Assembly: GCA_963832445.1 (NCBI GenBank)
Contig: CAWHUM010000012.1
Location: forward strand, 62,001 to 126,000
Source of the DNA: AWTP1-13 sp963832445
GTDB taxonomy: Bacteria > Pseudomonadota > Alphaproteobacteria > Rhizobiales > Hyphomicrobiaceae
Length of the DNA stretch: 64,000 nt
Reading direction: 5' to 3'
The notes under the pieces are model-generated. The model was not told the DNA's origin, searched no databases, and saw only the letters and a list, made by a program, of their open reading frames with translations. This document shows positions 1 to 7,648 of the stretch, one piece after another. Numbering within the stretch: position 1 is the stretch's first letter; each line of letters starts with the position of its first letter. A program made the translations under genes and the position numbers.

Positions 1-332
1 TCCCCGTGGCCTCCTGCCGCGATGATCTGATCGACGATGGCATGGGTGCCGATGGGCTCGTCGGCGTTCCTCAGCGCGTCCATGATCATCCGCCCCAGTT
101 CGCCTTGCCGGAACAGCTTGACCCTCTTGATCGGCCGCTTGGTGGGGATCGACTCAGGCTCGGACTCGGGGTCGAGCAGCTTCAAGGTGGCATCCACGTG
201 CACCAGCGTTTCCCGGCAGTGCCGGAGCTGCCGCTCGAGCTGCACGATGTCCGAGGCTATCGAGGCCCTACGGTTCTTGAGCGCTGACAGCGCGTAGGTG
301 TCGCCTCGGGATCTGGGGAGATGCTCGGCCAT
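1..332 (-). CDS. Hypothetical coiled-coil protein, 3' end outside the window
   Basis: An open frame starts at an ATG at 330-332 and runs off the left edge, giving about 110 residues. The first 60 residues are rich in Glu, Arg, Leu and Gln with regular spacing (VQLERQLRHCRETLVHVDATL), which suggests a coiled coil. After a basic linker comes a helical segment (LFRQGELGRMIMDALRN) that resembles a winged-helix or DNA-binding protein. I recall similar short hypothetical proteins in rhizobial accessory DNA, but no function is known to me. A small perfect hairpin (CCACA/TGTGG, 333-345) lies directly upstream of the start. The gene sits exactly where the neighbouring glycosyltransferase loses its 5' half, so it probably arrived with the rearrangement. 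Confidence 0.6.
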   Translation of the reverse strand, partial: MAEHLPRSRGDTYALSALKNRRASIASDIVQLERQLRHCRETLVHVDATLKLLDPESEPESIPTKRPIKRVKLFRQGELGRMIMDALRNADEPIGTHAIVDQIIAAGGHG

Positions 333-393
333 CCACAAAATGTGGGCTCAGGCCGGATTCACTTCTAATGGCGTTTGCGCCATAATACCGATC

Positions 394-1110
394 ACGCGGC
401 AGTTCACCATCGAATATTCCGCGCTGTTCGATGCCATCCTGCCCGCGCTCGCGCGGCTCGGCATGCCGGTGCCGCTAGGCGGCACGTCGAACCATTTCCC
501 GCGCGAAACGCTGGTAGCCTGCGGCGGGTGGGATCCGTGCAACGTGACGGAAGACGCAGACCTGGGCTTCCGCCTGGCGCGGCGGGGCCTGCGCACCGTC
601 ATCTTGGCATCGACCACCTGGGAGGAGGCGCCGGTCGACCTTGGCCAATGGGTCAAGCAGCGTACGCGTTGGCTCAAGGGCTGGTTACAGACCTATCTGG
701 TGCACACGCGTCAGCCGTTTCGGCTGACCGCCGAGCTGGGCCTGCGCGGGGCGCTCGGGTTTCACGCCCTCATGGGTGCCCTCATTCTGTCGGCGCTGGT
801 GCATCCCTTCTTTTATGCGCTATTGGCTTACCACTGGCTGGCTGGCCAGCTGTTGGCGCCTGCCGATGGCGCAGCAGGCGCCGTGCTTTGGACCATCGCC
901 TGCATCAACCTTGGCGCCGGCTATCTCGTCTCCATGCTGGTTGGCGCTCTCAGCGTGTGGCGCCGCGGGCGGCGTCATCTGGCACCGTCCGTGCTGCTGA
1001 TGCCGGTGATGTGGCTGTTGATGTCGGTTGCAGCCTACCGGGCGGTCTATCAGCTGTTCTTTGACCCATACCTATGGGAAAAGACCGAGCACGGGATCGG
1101 CTCGGGCTAG
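394..1110 (+). pseudogene. 5'-truncated family 2 glycosyltransferase (membrane, BcsA-like)
   Basis: From about codon TRQFTIEY onward this frame reads as the C-terminal part of a processive GT2 enzyme. It has the GGTSNHF segment, the acceptor acid motif NVTEDADLG and the product-binding QRTRW motif, followed by three to four hydrophobic segments (about 770-1060). A full enzyme would have several hundred more N-terminal residues carrying the UDP-binding Asp and DxD motifs, and these are absent. The sequence before about 390 does not resemble the family and belongs to the divergent hypothetical gene at the left edge. The remnant therefore cannot bind a nucleotide sugar by the known mechanism. 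The DUF459 gene downstream may once have been part of the same exopolysaccharide locus. An in-frame extension to 298 exists but looks non-homologous. Confidence 0.8.
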
Positions 1111-1250
1111 GCCGCTCGCGGCTTGTCGTGGGCATCAAAGTGACGCATCTTACGGAGCATCAGTCGCGAGTTGTGCTGCCCGCGGCGGGCGCGCGGCACG
1201 AGCGACGAGGCAATCGGATTGCAGAAGCTGAGCACCGGCTGCAGGCACCA

Positions 1251-2612
1251 ATGAGGATGCGCTTTCGCATCACCACAGTCGTCTTGGCTGCGCTCTTTGC
1301 GTTGCCGGCAACGCTGGCGCTGGCGCAAGAGGACTTCTCCGGCAACAGCTACATCACGCCCTACCCCGAGGGCGACACATATCGGCTGCAGGCCTATGGC
1401 GACGTCTACGCTGACGGTTTGCTGGGCCGCCTCATCGAGGCGATGGTGGACGACACCCGCGTCCAGATCCAGAAGAAGCATCGAGCGCTGCCGGGGCTGA
1501 TCCGGCCGGACCTCGATGACGAGCTGAAAGCCGAGGAAGCCAACAAGGAGCCTCTGCACATCGCCCTCGTCATGATCGGCGCCTACGACCGCTTCAACAT
1601 GCGCGGCTCCGGTACCCAGCGTTTCATCCTCGGCACGGACGAATGGCGACAAGAGTACGGAAGACGCGCCGACCGCCTGATGAAGACGCTGAAGAAGCGC
1701 GGGGCTGCGGTTTACTGGGTGGGTCAGCCGCTCATGCGCCAGCCCAACGTCAACGAGCAGGCGCAGACGATGAACGACATCGTGCGCGAGAAGGCCTACC
1801 TCAACGGCGTCAAGTATATCGACATCACGGCGCAGTTCGCCGACGAGGCCGGCAACTTCGCCCTCTATGGGCCCGATATCGCGGGCAAGCAGATGCTGAT
1901 GCGCGATGGCGACGGTGTGCTGTTCAGCTGGGCCGGCTATCGCAAGCTCGCCTACTTCGTCGAGCGCGAGATTCGGCGCGATCTCACTGTGGCGCGGAAC
2001 GATCGATCCATCCCGCTCGCCGGTTCCGATGCGGAGCAGAAACGCATCGCCGTGCAGCGACCGCGCCCGCAGCCGGATACCTCCTGGCAGGGCATCGTTT
2101 CGACCAGCAAGGACTCGCCGGCAGCGCCCCAGGGCAAGATCGACCCTGGGGTAGCCCCGCAGACGCCGGCTGCGATCGCCGATGCCCCGGGGGAGCTCAA
2201 GGCCGACAACGCCCGCATCTCGCTCAAGACCGTCACGCCCGGCGGCCGCGAGGAACTCGTCACCATCGAGCTGCCACGGCCGGCCATTCCCTCCGCGGTG
2301 ATCCAGCTCATCACGCGCAAGGATACGGGCGAGCGGCCATCGCAGATGGGCGATGTGCTCGCCGACGATGTCGGCGGCGGACTGGTGGTGCTCAACTCCG
2401 TCACGGCCGCGGCGACCGGCCCCGGCGGTCCGCGCAGAGTGTCGCCGGGTCAGCCCTACTATCAGGTGTGGATCAAGGGCGAACGCCTGCCGCCGCGACC
2501 GGGACGCGCCGACGATTTCTCCTGGCCGCGGCCTGACCCCGAGATTGCCGGCGTACCTTCGCCCGCGAAGCTGCCAGGACGGCCGGCGCTCAAGACCCCG
2601 CCACGCAGCTGA
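1251..2612 (+). CDS. DUF459 (SGNH hydrolase-like) secreted protein with degenerate catalytic blocks
   Basis: A 453-residue protein with a clear N-terminal signal peptide (hydrophobic residues 8-24, then ALAQ). The frame is open upstream, but the ATG at 1251 puts the signal peptide at the N-terminus and avoids overlap with the upstream remnant. Residues 45-245 follow the DUF459/SGNH layout. Block I is AYGDVYADGL (GD-V instead of GDS, residues 50-52). Block III is IGAYDR, where family members usually have Asn before Asp-Arg. Block V is DGVLFSWAGYRKLA, with Leu where SGNH enzymes carry His. The normal Ser and His nucleophile/base positions therefore seem to be missing. Residues 260-453 are a Pro-rich, low-complexity tail. 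DUF459 proteins often accompany acyl-transfer steps on polysaccharides, but the role here is unknown. Confidence 0.75.
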   Translation: MRMRFRITTVVLAALFALPATLALAQEDFSGNSYITPYPEGDTYRLQAYGDVYADGLLGRLIEAMVDDTRVQIQKKHRALPGLIRPDLDDELKAEEANKEPLHIALVMIGAYDRFNMRGSGTQRFILGTDEWRQEYGRRADRLMKTLKKRGAAVYWVGQPLMRQPNVNEQAQTMNDIVREKAYLNGVKYIDITAQFADEAGNFALYGPDIAGKQMLMRDGDGVLFSWAGYRKLAYFVEREIRRDLTVARNDRSIPLAGSDAEQKRIAVQRPRPQPDTSWQGIVSTSKDSPAAPQGKIDPGVAPQTPAAIADAPGELKADNARISLKTVTPGGREELVTIELPRPAIPSAVIQLITRKDTGERPSQMGDVLADDVGGGLVVLNSVTAAATGPGGPRRVSPGQPYYQVWIKGERLPPRPGRADDFSWPRPDPEIAGVPSPAKLPGRPALKTPPRS

Positions 2613-2630
2613 AGCCGCTGCTGCGTTACA

Positions 2631-3008
2631 TCATGTCGGCAGAGGAGCTGGCCGGCGCCGGCCGCGCTCGATCTTGCTGCGTTGGCCGATCCTGGCCGAC
2701 ATGCCGTCGACTTTGCGCAGCGCCGCTTCGAACGCATCGCGGACGGCGCGCGGCAGCTCGGCGTTGGCGTGGCTGCCCGTGCGCTCGTGGCTGACGACGA
2801 TGGGCGACCTGCGCGGCACGCCGATCTCGATCTTGATCTGGTAGACCTTCGGCTTGTCTGCCGAGCGCTGCGGCACCTCGATCGCCACACGGCAGCTCGT
2901 CATGCGCGCGAAATGCTTACTGAGCTTGGCAACCTTCTCGCGCACCTGCTGCTCGACGGCCGCGCTCTTCTGGATGCCGTGAAAACTCACCTCGACCGAT
3001 GTCGTCAT
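2631..3008 (-). CDS. raiA: Ribosome-associated inhibitor / hibernation factor (HPF/RaiA family)
   Basis: A 125-residue protein of the HPF/RaiA family, which binds the 30S decoding region and silences ribosomes under stress. The N-terminal VEVSFHGIQKSAAVEQQVREKVAKL and the central VYQIKIEIGVP and DAFEAALRKVD segments match the beta-alpha-beta fold. It is the short form, lacking the C-terminal dimerisation domain of long HPF. The ATG at 3008 was chosen over upstream in-frame starts because MTTSVEVSFHG is the usual family start. It converges on the DUF459 gene, with 18 bases between their stops. The C-terminus is basic (KIERGRRRP), which fits rRNA contact. Confidence 0.85.
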   Translation of the reverse strand: MTTSVEVSFHGIQKSAAVEQQVREKVAKLSKHFARMTSCRVAIEVPQRSADKPKVYQIKIEIGVPRRSPIVVSHERTGSHANAELPRAVRDAFEAALRKVDGMSARIGQRSKIERGRRRPAPLPT

Positions 3009-3134
3009 TGAAACTGCCCTTTCCATCGAAACGCCCAATAAACCACGTGGGGAGGTCCCGCGCGAGGGTCAAGGGTAACGCCGGCGCAGCCCGCGCGTGT
3101 GCCCCGCGACGCCCTGCAGTGCCCAGGGACCAGC

Positions 3135-4037
3135 CTATAGTTCATCCTTGCGCGAGATCGGCGCAAGCAGCGAGGAGGGAAAATCCGCGGCGTAGCGCCG
3201 TCCCTTTTCGCGCGGGTGGAACTCCGGCCGAGGGCTGGCATCCGGCATCACCACGCGCCGATAGAGGTGCCAGGTGGCATGCCCGAGAACCGGCATCGCC
3301 ACGGCAAGGCCGAGGAAGAACGGGAGCGAGCCGATCAGCAGCCCGAATGCCACAATCAGCCCCCACGCCACCATCGTCAGCGGGTTCTTGAGGATGACTC
3401 TGATGGAGGTGGCAATCGCGCCCGCGACCCCCACGTTGCGGTCGAGCAGCAGCGGAAACGAGACCACGCTCAGCGCAAATGCCAGCACGGCGAACAGGAA
3501 GCCTACGGCATTGCCGACCACGATCAGGTTGTGGCCCTGCGGCGTGGTCAGCACCTGGCCAACGAACGCAGCCAACGGCACCGGCTGCTCGGGTTCGCCG
3601 AAGTTTGCCACGTAGATGCCGTTAGCCACCGCCAGCCAAACGCCGAATATCGCGAGCAGGATCACCCCCAGCGCACAGATCGACCATGCCGAGGGCGAGT
3701 GGATGATGTCGAAGGCGTGCCGCCAGGACGTGTCGAGGCCTTGCTCACGCCGGCGGCTGAGCTCGTAAAGGCCGATGGCGGCGAACGGGCCGATCAAGGC
3801 AAAGCCCGCGGCCAGCGGATAAAGCAGGGGAACGACCTCGTAGCCCAAGGTGGCGCGCCATATGGCAATGCCGGCAATGGGATAGATCAGGCAGAGGAAG
3901 ATCGCGTGGGTGGGCATGGCCCGGAAATCTTCCAGGCCCTTGGCCAGAGCATACTTGAGATCGCCGAGGCCGATCGAGCGTACCGCGGGCAGCCCGCGCG
4001 TCGGTTGAGCTGGCAGGATGATGTCGACATGAGCCAT
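3135..4037 (-). CDS. DUF2189 domain integral membrane protein
   Basis: A 300-residue inner-membrane protein with about six hydrophobic segments. The N-terminal 30 residues are polar, followed by LGDLKYALAKGLEDFRAMPTHAIFLCLIYPIAG, the conserved opening of DUF2189. The C-terminus ends in a charged cytoplasmic tail. The ATG at 4037 is preceded by a strong GGGAGGA ribosome-binding site about eight bases upstream, which decides the start over an upstream in-frame codon. The function of DUF2189 is not established. The gene appears to be monocistronic, with about 200 bases upstream in which nothing recognisable was seen. Confidence 0.8.
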   Translation of the reverse strand: MAHVDIILPAQPTRGLPAVRSIGLGDLKYALAKGLEDFRAMPTHAIFLCLIYPIAGIAIWRATLGYEVVPLLYPLAAGFALIGPFAAIGLYELSRRREQGLDTSWRHAFDIIHSPSAWSICALGVILLAIFGVWLAVANGIYVANFGEPEQPVPLAAFVGQVLTTPQGHNLIVVGNAVGFLFAVLAFALSVVSFPLLLDRNVGVAGAIATSIRVILKNPLTMVAWGLIVAFGLLIGSLPFFLGLAVAMPVLGHATWHLYRRVVMPDASPRPEFHPREKGRRYAADFPSSLLAPISRKDEL

Positions 4038-4241
4038 GGCCGGTCCTCCCGAACATGAGGGTCCAGCGGGGCGCAACGCCACGTGCTCGAAAGCCGCTTG
4101 ATATGACTGCGGTCACGTCGAGCCGCGACCCGCAAAGCCTTGCAACTATAGGACTGGCGGCGGTGCTTGTCGCGACCAATTGGAGCGCGAGCGGAGCTTG
4201 GTGAATCGCGTGTTGATGGCGGTTTGCACCGCACCAACACA

Positions 4242-5669
4242 TCAACCACCAACGGGCCGCGGCTGGATCGGCGGCTGCACCTCGGCAGGCAGCGGGCATT
4301 CGTAAGGCGTCACCTCGGTGCGGGCTTTGAGATCGGCCTTGGCGCGGGCGATCAGCGCTGGATCGTTCAGGGCATCGACCGCCAGCCCCGCCATCACCTT
4401 GGCGGCGTTGACCATCCCCTTCTTGGCTTGGCCGGACTTGCCCTGCGCGGTGATCTGCCAGGAGTGTCCGGGCGAGCCGATCGCGTGCGTGGCGACGCGC
4501 GCCTGTACGGTCGGCACAACCCAGCTGACGTCGCCCACATCGGTCGAGCCGATCATCGGCGCGCCCTTGGTGCCGTAGGGCACGACGAAGTCGCACAGCG
4601 GCTGGTCCTTCTTGATGGGAACGCCGGCGCGGGCATAGGCCGAGGCAATGTCCTCGGGCGTCAGCGTGGCCTGGATCTCGGCCGCATATTTGCGGTCGGC
4701 GGCATCGAACGGCGGCGGCCCGAGGCGCTCCAGCTGGCGCTGCATGGCCTCCTCGAGCGGAGTGTTGCCCAGGAGATTTGAAACGGCGCTGACGACCTTG
4801 GCCTCCACCTGCGTCTCGGTCATCATGGCGGCGCCGGCGGCGACTTTCCTGACGCGCTCGATCAGCGGCCGCATGCCGGCGATGTCGCGCGCGCGGATGG
4901 CGTAGCGCACCTTGGCCGAGCCCTGCACGACGTTAGGCGCGACGCCGCCCGCATCGAGGATGGCATAGTGGATGCGCGCGTCCGACGGCATGTGCTCGCG
5001 CATGTAGTTGACGCCGACGTTCATCAGCTCCACGGCATCGAGCGCGCTGCGGCCGAGGTGCGGCGAGGCGGCGGCGTGCGCGGCGCGCCCCTTGAAGGCG
5101 AAATCGATGCGCGTGTTGGCGAGGCTCAGCGCCTCGTCGACGCGGGTGATGGCGGCTGGATGCCAGGTGATGGCGATGTCGACATCCTGGAAGTGGCCGG
5201 CCCGCACCATGAAGGCCTTGGCGGCGCCGCCTTCCTCTGCCGGGCAGCCGTAGTAGCGCACACGCCCCTTGATGCCTGCTGCAGCCAGATAGCTCTTGAC
5301 GGCGGTCGCTGCCAGCAGGGCGGCCGAGCCCAGCATGTTGTGGCCGCAGCCATGTCCGTGGCCGCCGGCAACCGCCTCTTTCGGCTCGGCGATACCCGCC
5401 ACCTGCGACAGCCCGGGCAGCGCATCGTACTCGCCGAGAATGGCGATCACCGGCCCGCCGTCGCCGGCCTCGCCCATCACCGCGGTCGGGATGCCGGCCA
5501 GGCTCTCGGTGATGCGGAACCCCTCTTGCTCCAGCATGGCGCGATGCTCGGCCACCGAGCGATACTCGATGTAGGCGATCTCCGGCATCTCCCAGACGCG
5601 GTCGGAGAGCGCCTCGTAGGCGTTCTTGCGCGCGTCCACGAGCTGCCAGATCTTCTCCGAGTTCTGCAT
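4242..5669 (-). CDS. M20 family metallo-amidohydrolase (AbgB-like)
   Basis: A 475-residue cytosolic M20 peptidase/amidohydrolase, close in pattern to the p-aminobenzoyl-glutamate hydrolase AbgB subgroup. Metal and catalytic motifs are present: GEYDALPGL, GHGHGCGHNMLG (His ligand), PAEEGGAAK (general base Glu and ligand) and TWHPA. The dimerisation/lid domain follows from about residue 185 (FAFKGRAAHAAASPH). The start at 5669 is supported by an AAGGG-like site upstream and by homology beginning near the N-terminus. It lies 32 bases downstream of the enoyl-CoA hydratase gene on the same strand, so the two are probably co-transcribed. The true substrate cannot be told from sequence; N-acyl amino acids or aminobenzoyl-glutamate are plausible. 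Confidence 0.85.
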   Translation of the reverse strand: MQNSEKIWQLVDARKNAYEALSDRVWEMPEIAYIEYRSVAEHRAMLEQEGFRITESLAGIPTAVMGEAGDGGPVIAILGEYDALPGLSQVAGIAEPKEAVAGGHGHGCGHNMLGSAALLAATAVKSYLAAAGIKGRVRYYGCPAEEGGAAKAFMVRAGHFQDVDIAITWHPAAITRVDEALSLANTRIDFAFKGRAAHAAASPHLGRSALDAVELMNVGVNYMREHMPSDARIHYAILDAGGVAPNVVQGSAKVRYAIRARDIAGMRPLIERVRKVAAGAAMMTETQVEAKVVSAVSNLLGNTPLEEAMQRQLERLGPPPFDAADRKYAAEIQATLTPEDIASAYARAGVPIKKDQPLCDFVVPYGTKGAPMIGSTDVGDVSWVVPTVQARVATHAIGSPGHSWQITAQGKSGQAKKGMVNAAKVMAGLAVDALNDPALIARAKADLKARTEVTPYECPLPAEVQPPIQPRPVGG

Positions 5670-5701
5670 GTGCGATATCCCTTGCTGCGCGTGGTCGGCC
5701 T

Positions 5702-6511
5702 TCAGCGCCCCGTGAATTTTGGCGCCCGCTTCTCCACGTAGCTCGCCACACCCTCGCGGAAGTCTTCCGTGTCGCGGCATAGCGCCTGCTCGCGGTTGGC
5801 GATGACGGTGGCCTCGGCCAGCGACTGGAACAGGGCCTCGTACACCTGCTTCTTGATGATGCGGGTGGAGCGCGGCGAGGACAGATTGGCGATCTCGGCG
5901 GCGCGTGCCTGCACGGCCTCGGCAAAGCCTTCAACGGGCAAGACACGCACCAGACCCAGGGCGCCTGCCTCCTCGGCCGCAACCGTGCGGGCGGAGAGCA
6001 GAAGGTCCATGGCGTTCATGGGGCCGACGAGGCGCGGCAGCATCCAGGAGATGCCGTGCTCGGCGATCAGCCCGCGCCGCGCGAACGCCGTAGTGAGCTT
6101 GGCGCCCGCCGCCATGTAGCGGATGTCGCAGTAGAGCGTCAGCACCAAGCCGATGCCGGCCACCGCGCCGTTGATGCCGGCGATCACCGGCTTCCTGATG
6201 CCCAGGATATAGCTGCAGCGCTGAGCGAAGTTGGCGGCGAGCCCCTCCGTCGGCCAGTCGCCGTCGTTCCTCAGGTCCGTCTTGCCGGCGGCCGCGGAGG
6301 ACAGCCGCTCCATGTCGGCCCCCGCGCAGAAGCCGCGACCCGCGCCGGTGAGGACGATCGCCCGCACGCCGTCGTCGGCATCGGCCTGGGCGAACGCCTC
6401 GCGCAACTCGCCCGACATCACCGACGTGTATGCATTGAGGCGGTCCGGCCGGTTGAGCGTGATGGTGGCGACCCGGTCCTCGACTTTGTAGAGCAGCTGT
6501 TGCCAGCTCAT
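5702..6511 (-). CDS. Enoyl-CoA hydratase/isomerase family (crotonase) protein
   Basis: A 269-residue crotonase-fold protein. The oxyanion-hole motifs are GAGRGFCAGADM (about residues 56-67) and the GAVAGIGLVLTLYCDIRYMA helix. The acid position lies in GLIAEHGISW. Its C-terminal helix (ETREQALCRDTEDFREGVASYVEKRAPKFTGR-type ending) is the typical crotonase trimer tail. The ATG at 6511 has GGAGGAAA upstream. It is the first gene of a probable two-gene unit with the M20 hydrolase. Substrate specificity is not predictable; sequences of this kind are often annotated as PaaG-like or general enoyl-CoA hydratases. Confidence 0.87.
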   Translation of the reverse strand: MSWQQLLYKVEDRVATITLNRPDRLNAYTSVMSGELREAFAQADADDGVRAIVLTGAGRGFCAGADMERLSSAAAGKTDLRNDGDWPTEGLAANFAQRCSYILGIRKPVIAGINGAVAGIGLVLTLYCDIRYMAAGAKLTTAFARRGLIAEHGISWMLPRLVGPMNAMDLLLSARTVAAEEAGALGLVRVLPVEGFAEAVQARAAEIANLSSPRSTRIIKKQVYEALFQSLAEATVIANREQALCRDTEDFREGVASYVEKRAPKFTGR

Positions 6512-6533
6512 GGGTAGGTTTCCTCCGTCTCGG

Positions 6534-6624
6534 TCAGTCGTCAGTCGTCAGTCGTGAGTGGTCACGGCTTGCCCTGCGACCGCACACTCACCCATAACTT
6601 CACCACCGACCACTCACGACTGAC
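6534..6624. repeat. 7-bp tandem repeat plus 17-bp perfect inverted repeat
   Basis: Between the divergent crotonase and quinone-reductase genes there are three exact copies of TCAGTCG (6534-6554) followed by a degenerate fourth. The arm GTCAGTCGTGAGTGGTC (6547-6563) is perfectly inverted at 6608-6624, with 44 bases between the arms. The element occupies the common upstream region of both genes, so it could affect either transcript or form a hairpin leader of the plus-strand gene. No known repeat family was recognised. Confidence 0.8.
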
Positions 6625-6652
6625 CACTCACCCGAAGATAGGGCAACCAGCG

Positions 6653-7624
6653 ATGATCCGCACCAAATTCACGGAGATGTTCGGGGTCGAGCACCCCATC
6701 GTGCAGGGCGGCATGCAGTGGGTGGGGCGCGCCGAGCTGACCTCGGCTGTGGCGAATGCCGGCGCGCTCGGCTTCCTCACGGCGCTGACCCAGCCGACGC
6801 CGGAGGACCTGGTCAAAGAGATCGCCCGCTGCCGCGACATGACCGACAAGCCGTTCGGCGTGAACCTGACGATCCTGCCGACCCTCGTGCCGCGCCCCTA
6901 CGACGAGTACATCGACGCCACCATCTCTTCGGGCATCAAGATCGTGGAGACCGCCGGCAACAATCCCAAGTCTTTCCTGCCGAAGTTCAAGGCCGCCGGC
7001 GTCAAGGTGATCCACAAGTGCACCAGCGTGCGCCACGGGCTCAGCGCCGAGCGGCTCGGCGTCGACTGCATCTCCATGGACGGCTTCGAGTGCGCGGGCC
7101 ATCCGGGCGAGGACGACGTGCCCAACCTGGTGCTGCTGCCGGCTGCCGCCAACGTCATCAAGATCCCGATGATCGCCTCGGGCGGTTTCGCCGACGCGCG
7201 CGGGCTGGTGGCGGCGCTGGCGCTGGGTTGCGAGGGCATGAACATGGGCACCCGCTTCATGGCCACCAAAGAGGCACCCATCCACCAAAAGGTGAAGGAG
7301 GCTATCGTCGCCGCCGACGAGCGCTCCACCGCGCTGATCCTTCGCTCGCTCCGCAACACTAGCCGCGTGTTCGGCAACTCAGTGGCGAAGAAGGCGATCG
7401 AGATGGAGCGCGAGGGCAAGGGCATCGCCGAGATCGGCCCGTTCGTTGCCGGCGCCAAGGGCCGCGTCGTCTACGAGACGGGCGACCTCGAGCACGGCAT
7501 CTGGTCGGCCGGCACCAGCATGGGGCTGATCAACGACATCCCGACCTGCAAGGAGCTGGTGGAGCGCATCGTCGGCGAAGCGGAAGCCATTATCAGAGCT
7601 CGATTGGGCGCTATGGCAGCGTGA
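6653..7624 (+). CDS. PA1024-like NADH:quinone reductase (nitronate monooxygenase family)
   Basis: A 323-residue FMN-binding TIM-barrel protein. It reads through the family from MIRTKFTEMFGVEHPIVQGGMQWVG to the C-terminal GIWSAGTSMGLI segment. The active-site segment DGFECAGHPGEDDVPNLVLLPAAA and the FMN phosphate region IASGGFADARGL are intact. I recall this motif set from Pseudomonas PA1024, which was first called 2-nitropropane dioxygenase and later shown to be an NADH:quinone reductase, so that name is preferred to nitronate monooxygenase. The ATG at 6653 was chosen because homology begins there. It is divergent from the crotonase gene and converges on the retron gene, with only 24 bases between stops. 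Confidence 0.85.
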   Translation: MIRTKFTEMFGVEHPIVQGGMQWVGRAELTSAVANAGALGFLTALTQPTPEDLVKEIARCRDMTDKPFGVNLTILPTLVPRPYDEYIDATISSGIKIVETAGNNPKSFLPKFKAAGVKVIHKCTSVRHGLSAERLGVDCISMDGFECAGHPGEDDVPNLVLLPAAANVIKIPMIASGGFADARGLVAALALGCEGMNMGTRFMATKEAPIHQKVKEAIVAADERSTALILRSLRNTSRVFGNSVAKKAIEMEREGKGIAEIGPFVAGAKGRVVYETGDLEHGIWSAGTSMGLINDIPTCKELVERIVGEAEAIIRARLGAMAA

Positions 7625-7648
7625 AATGCGCTGCGCAAGCGGCCGTAC

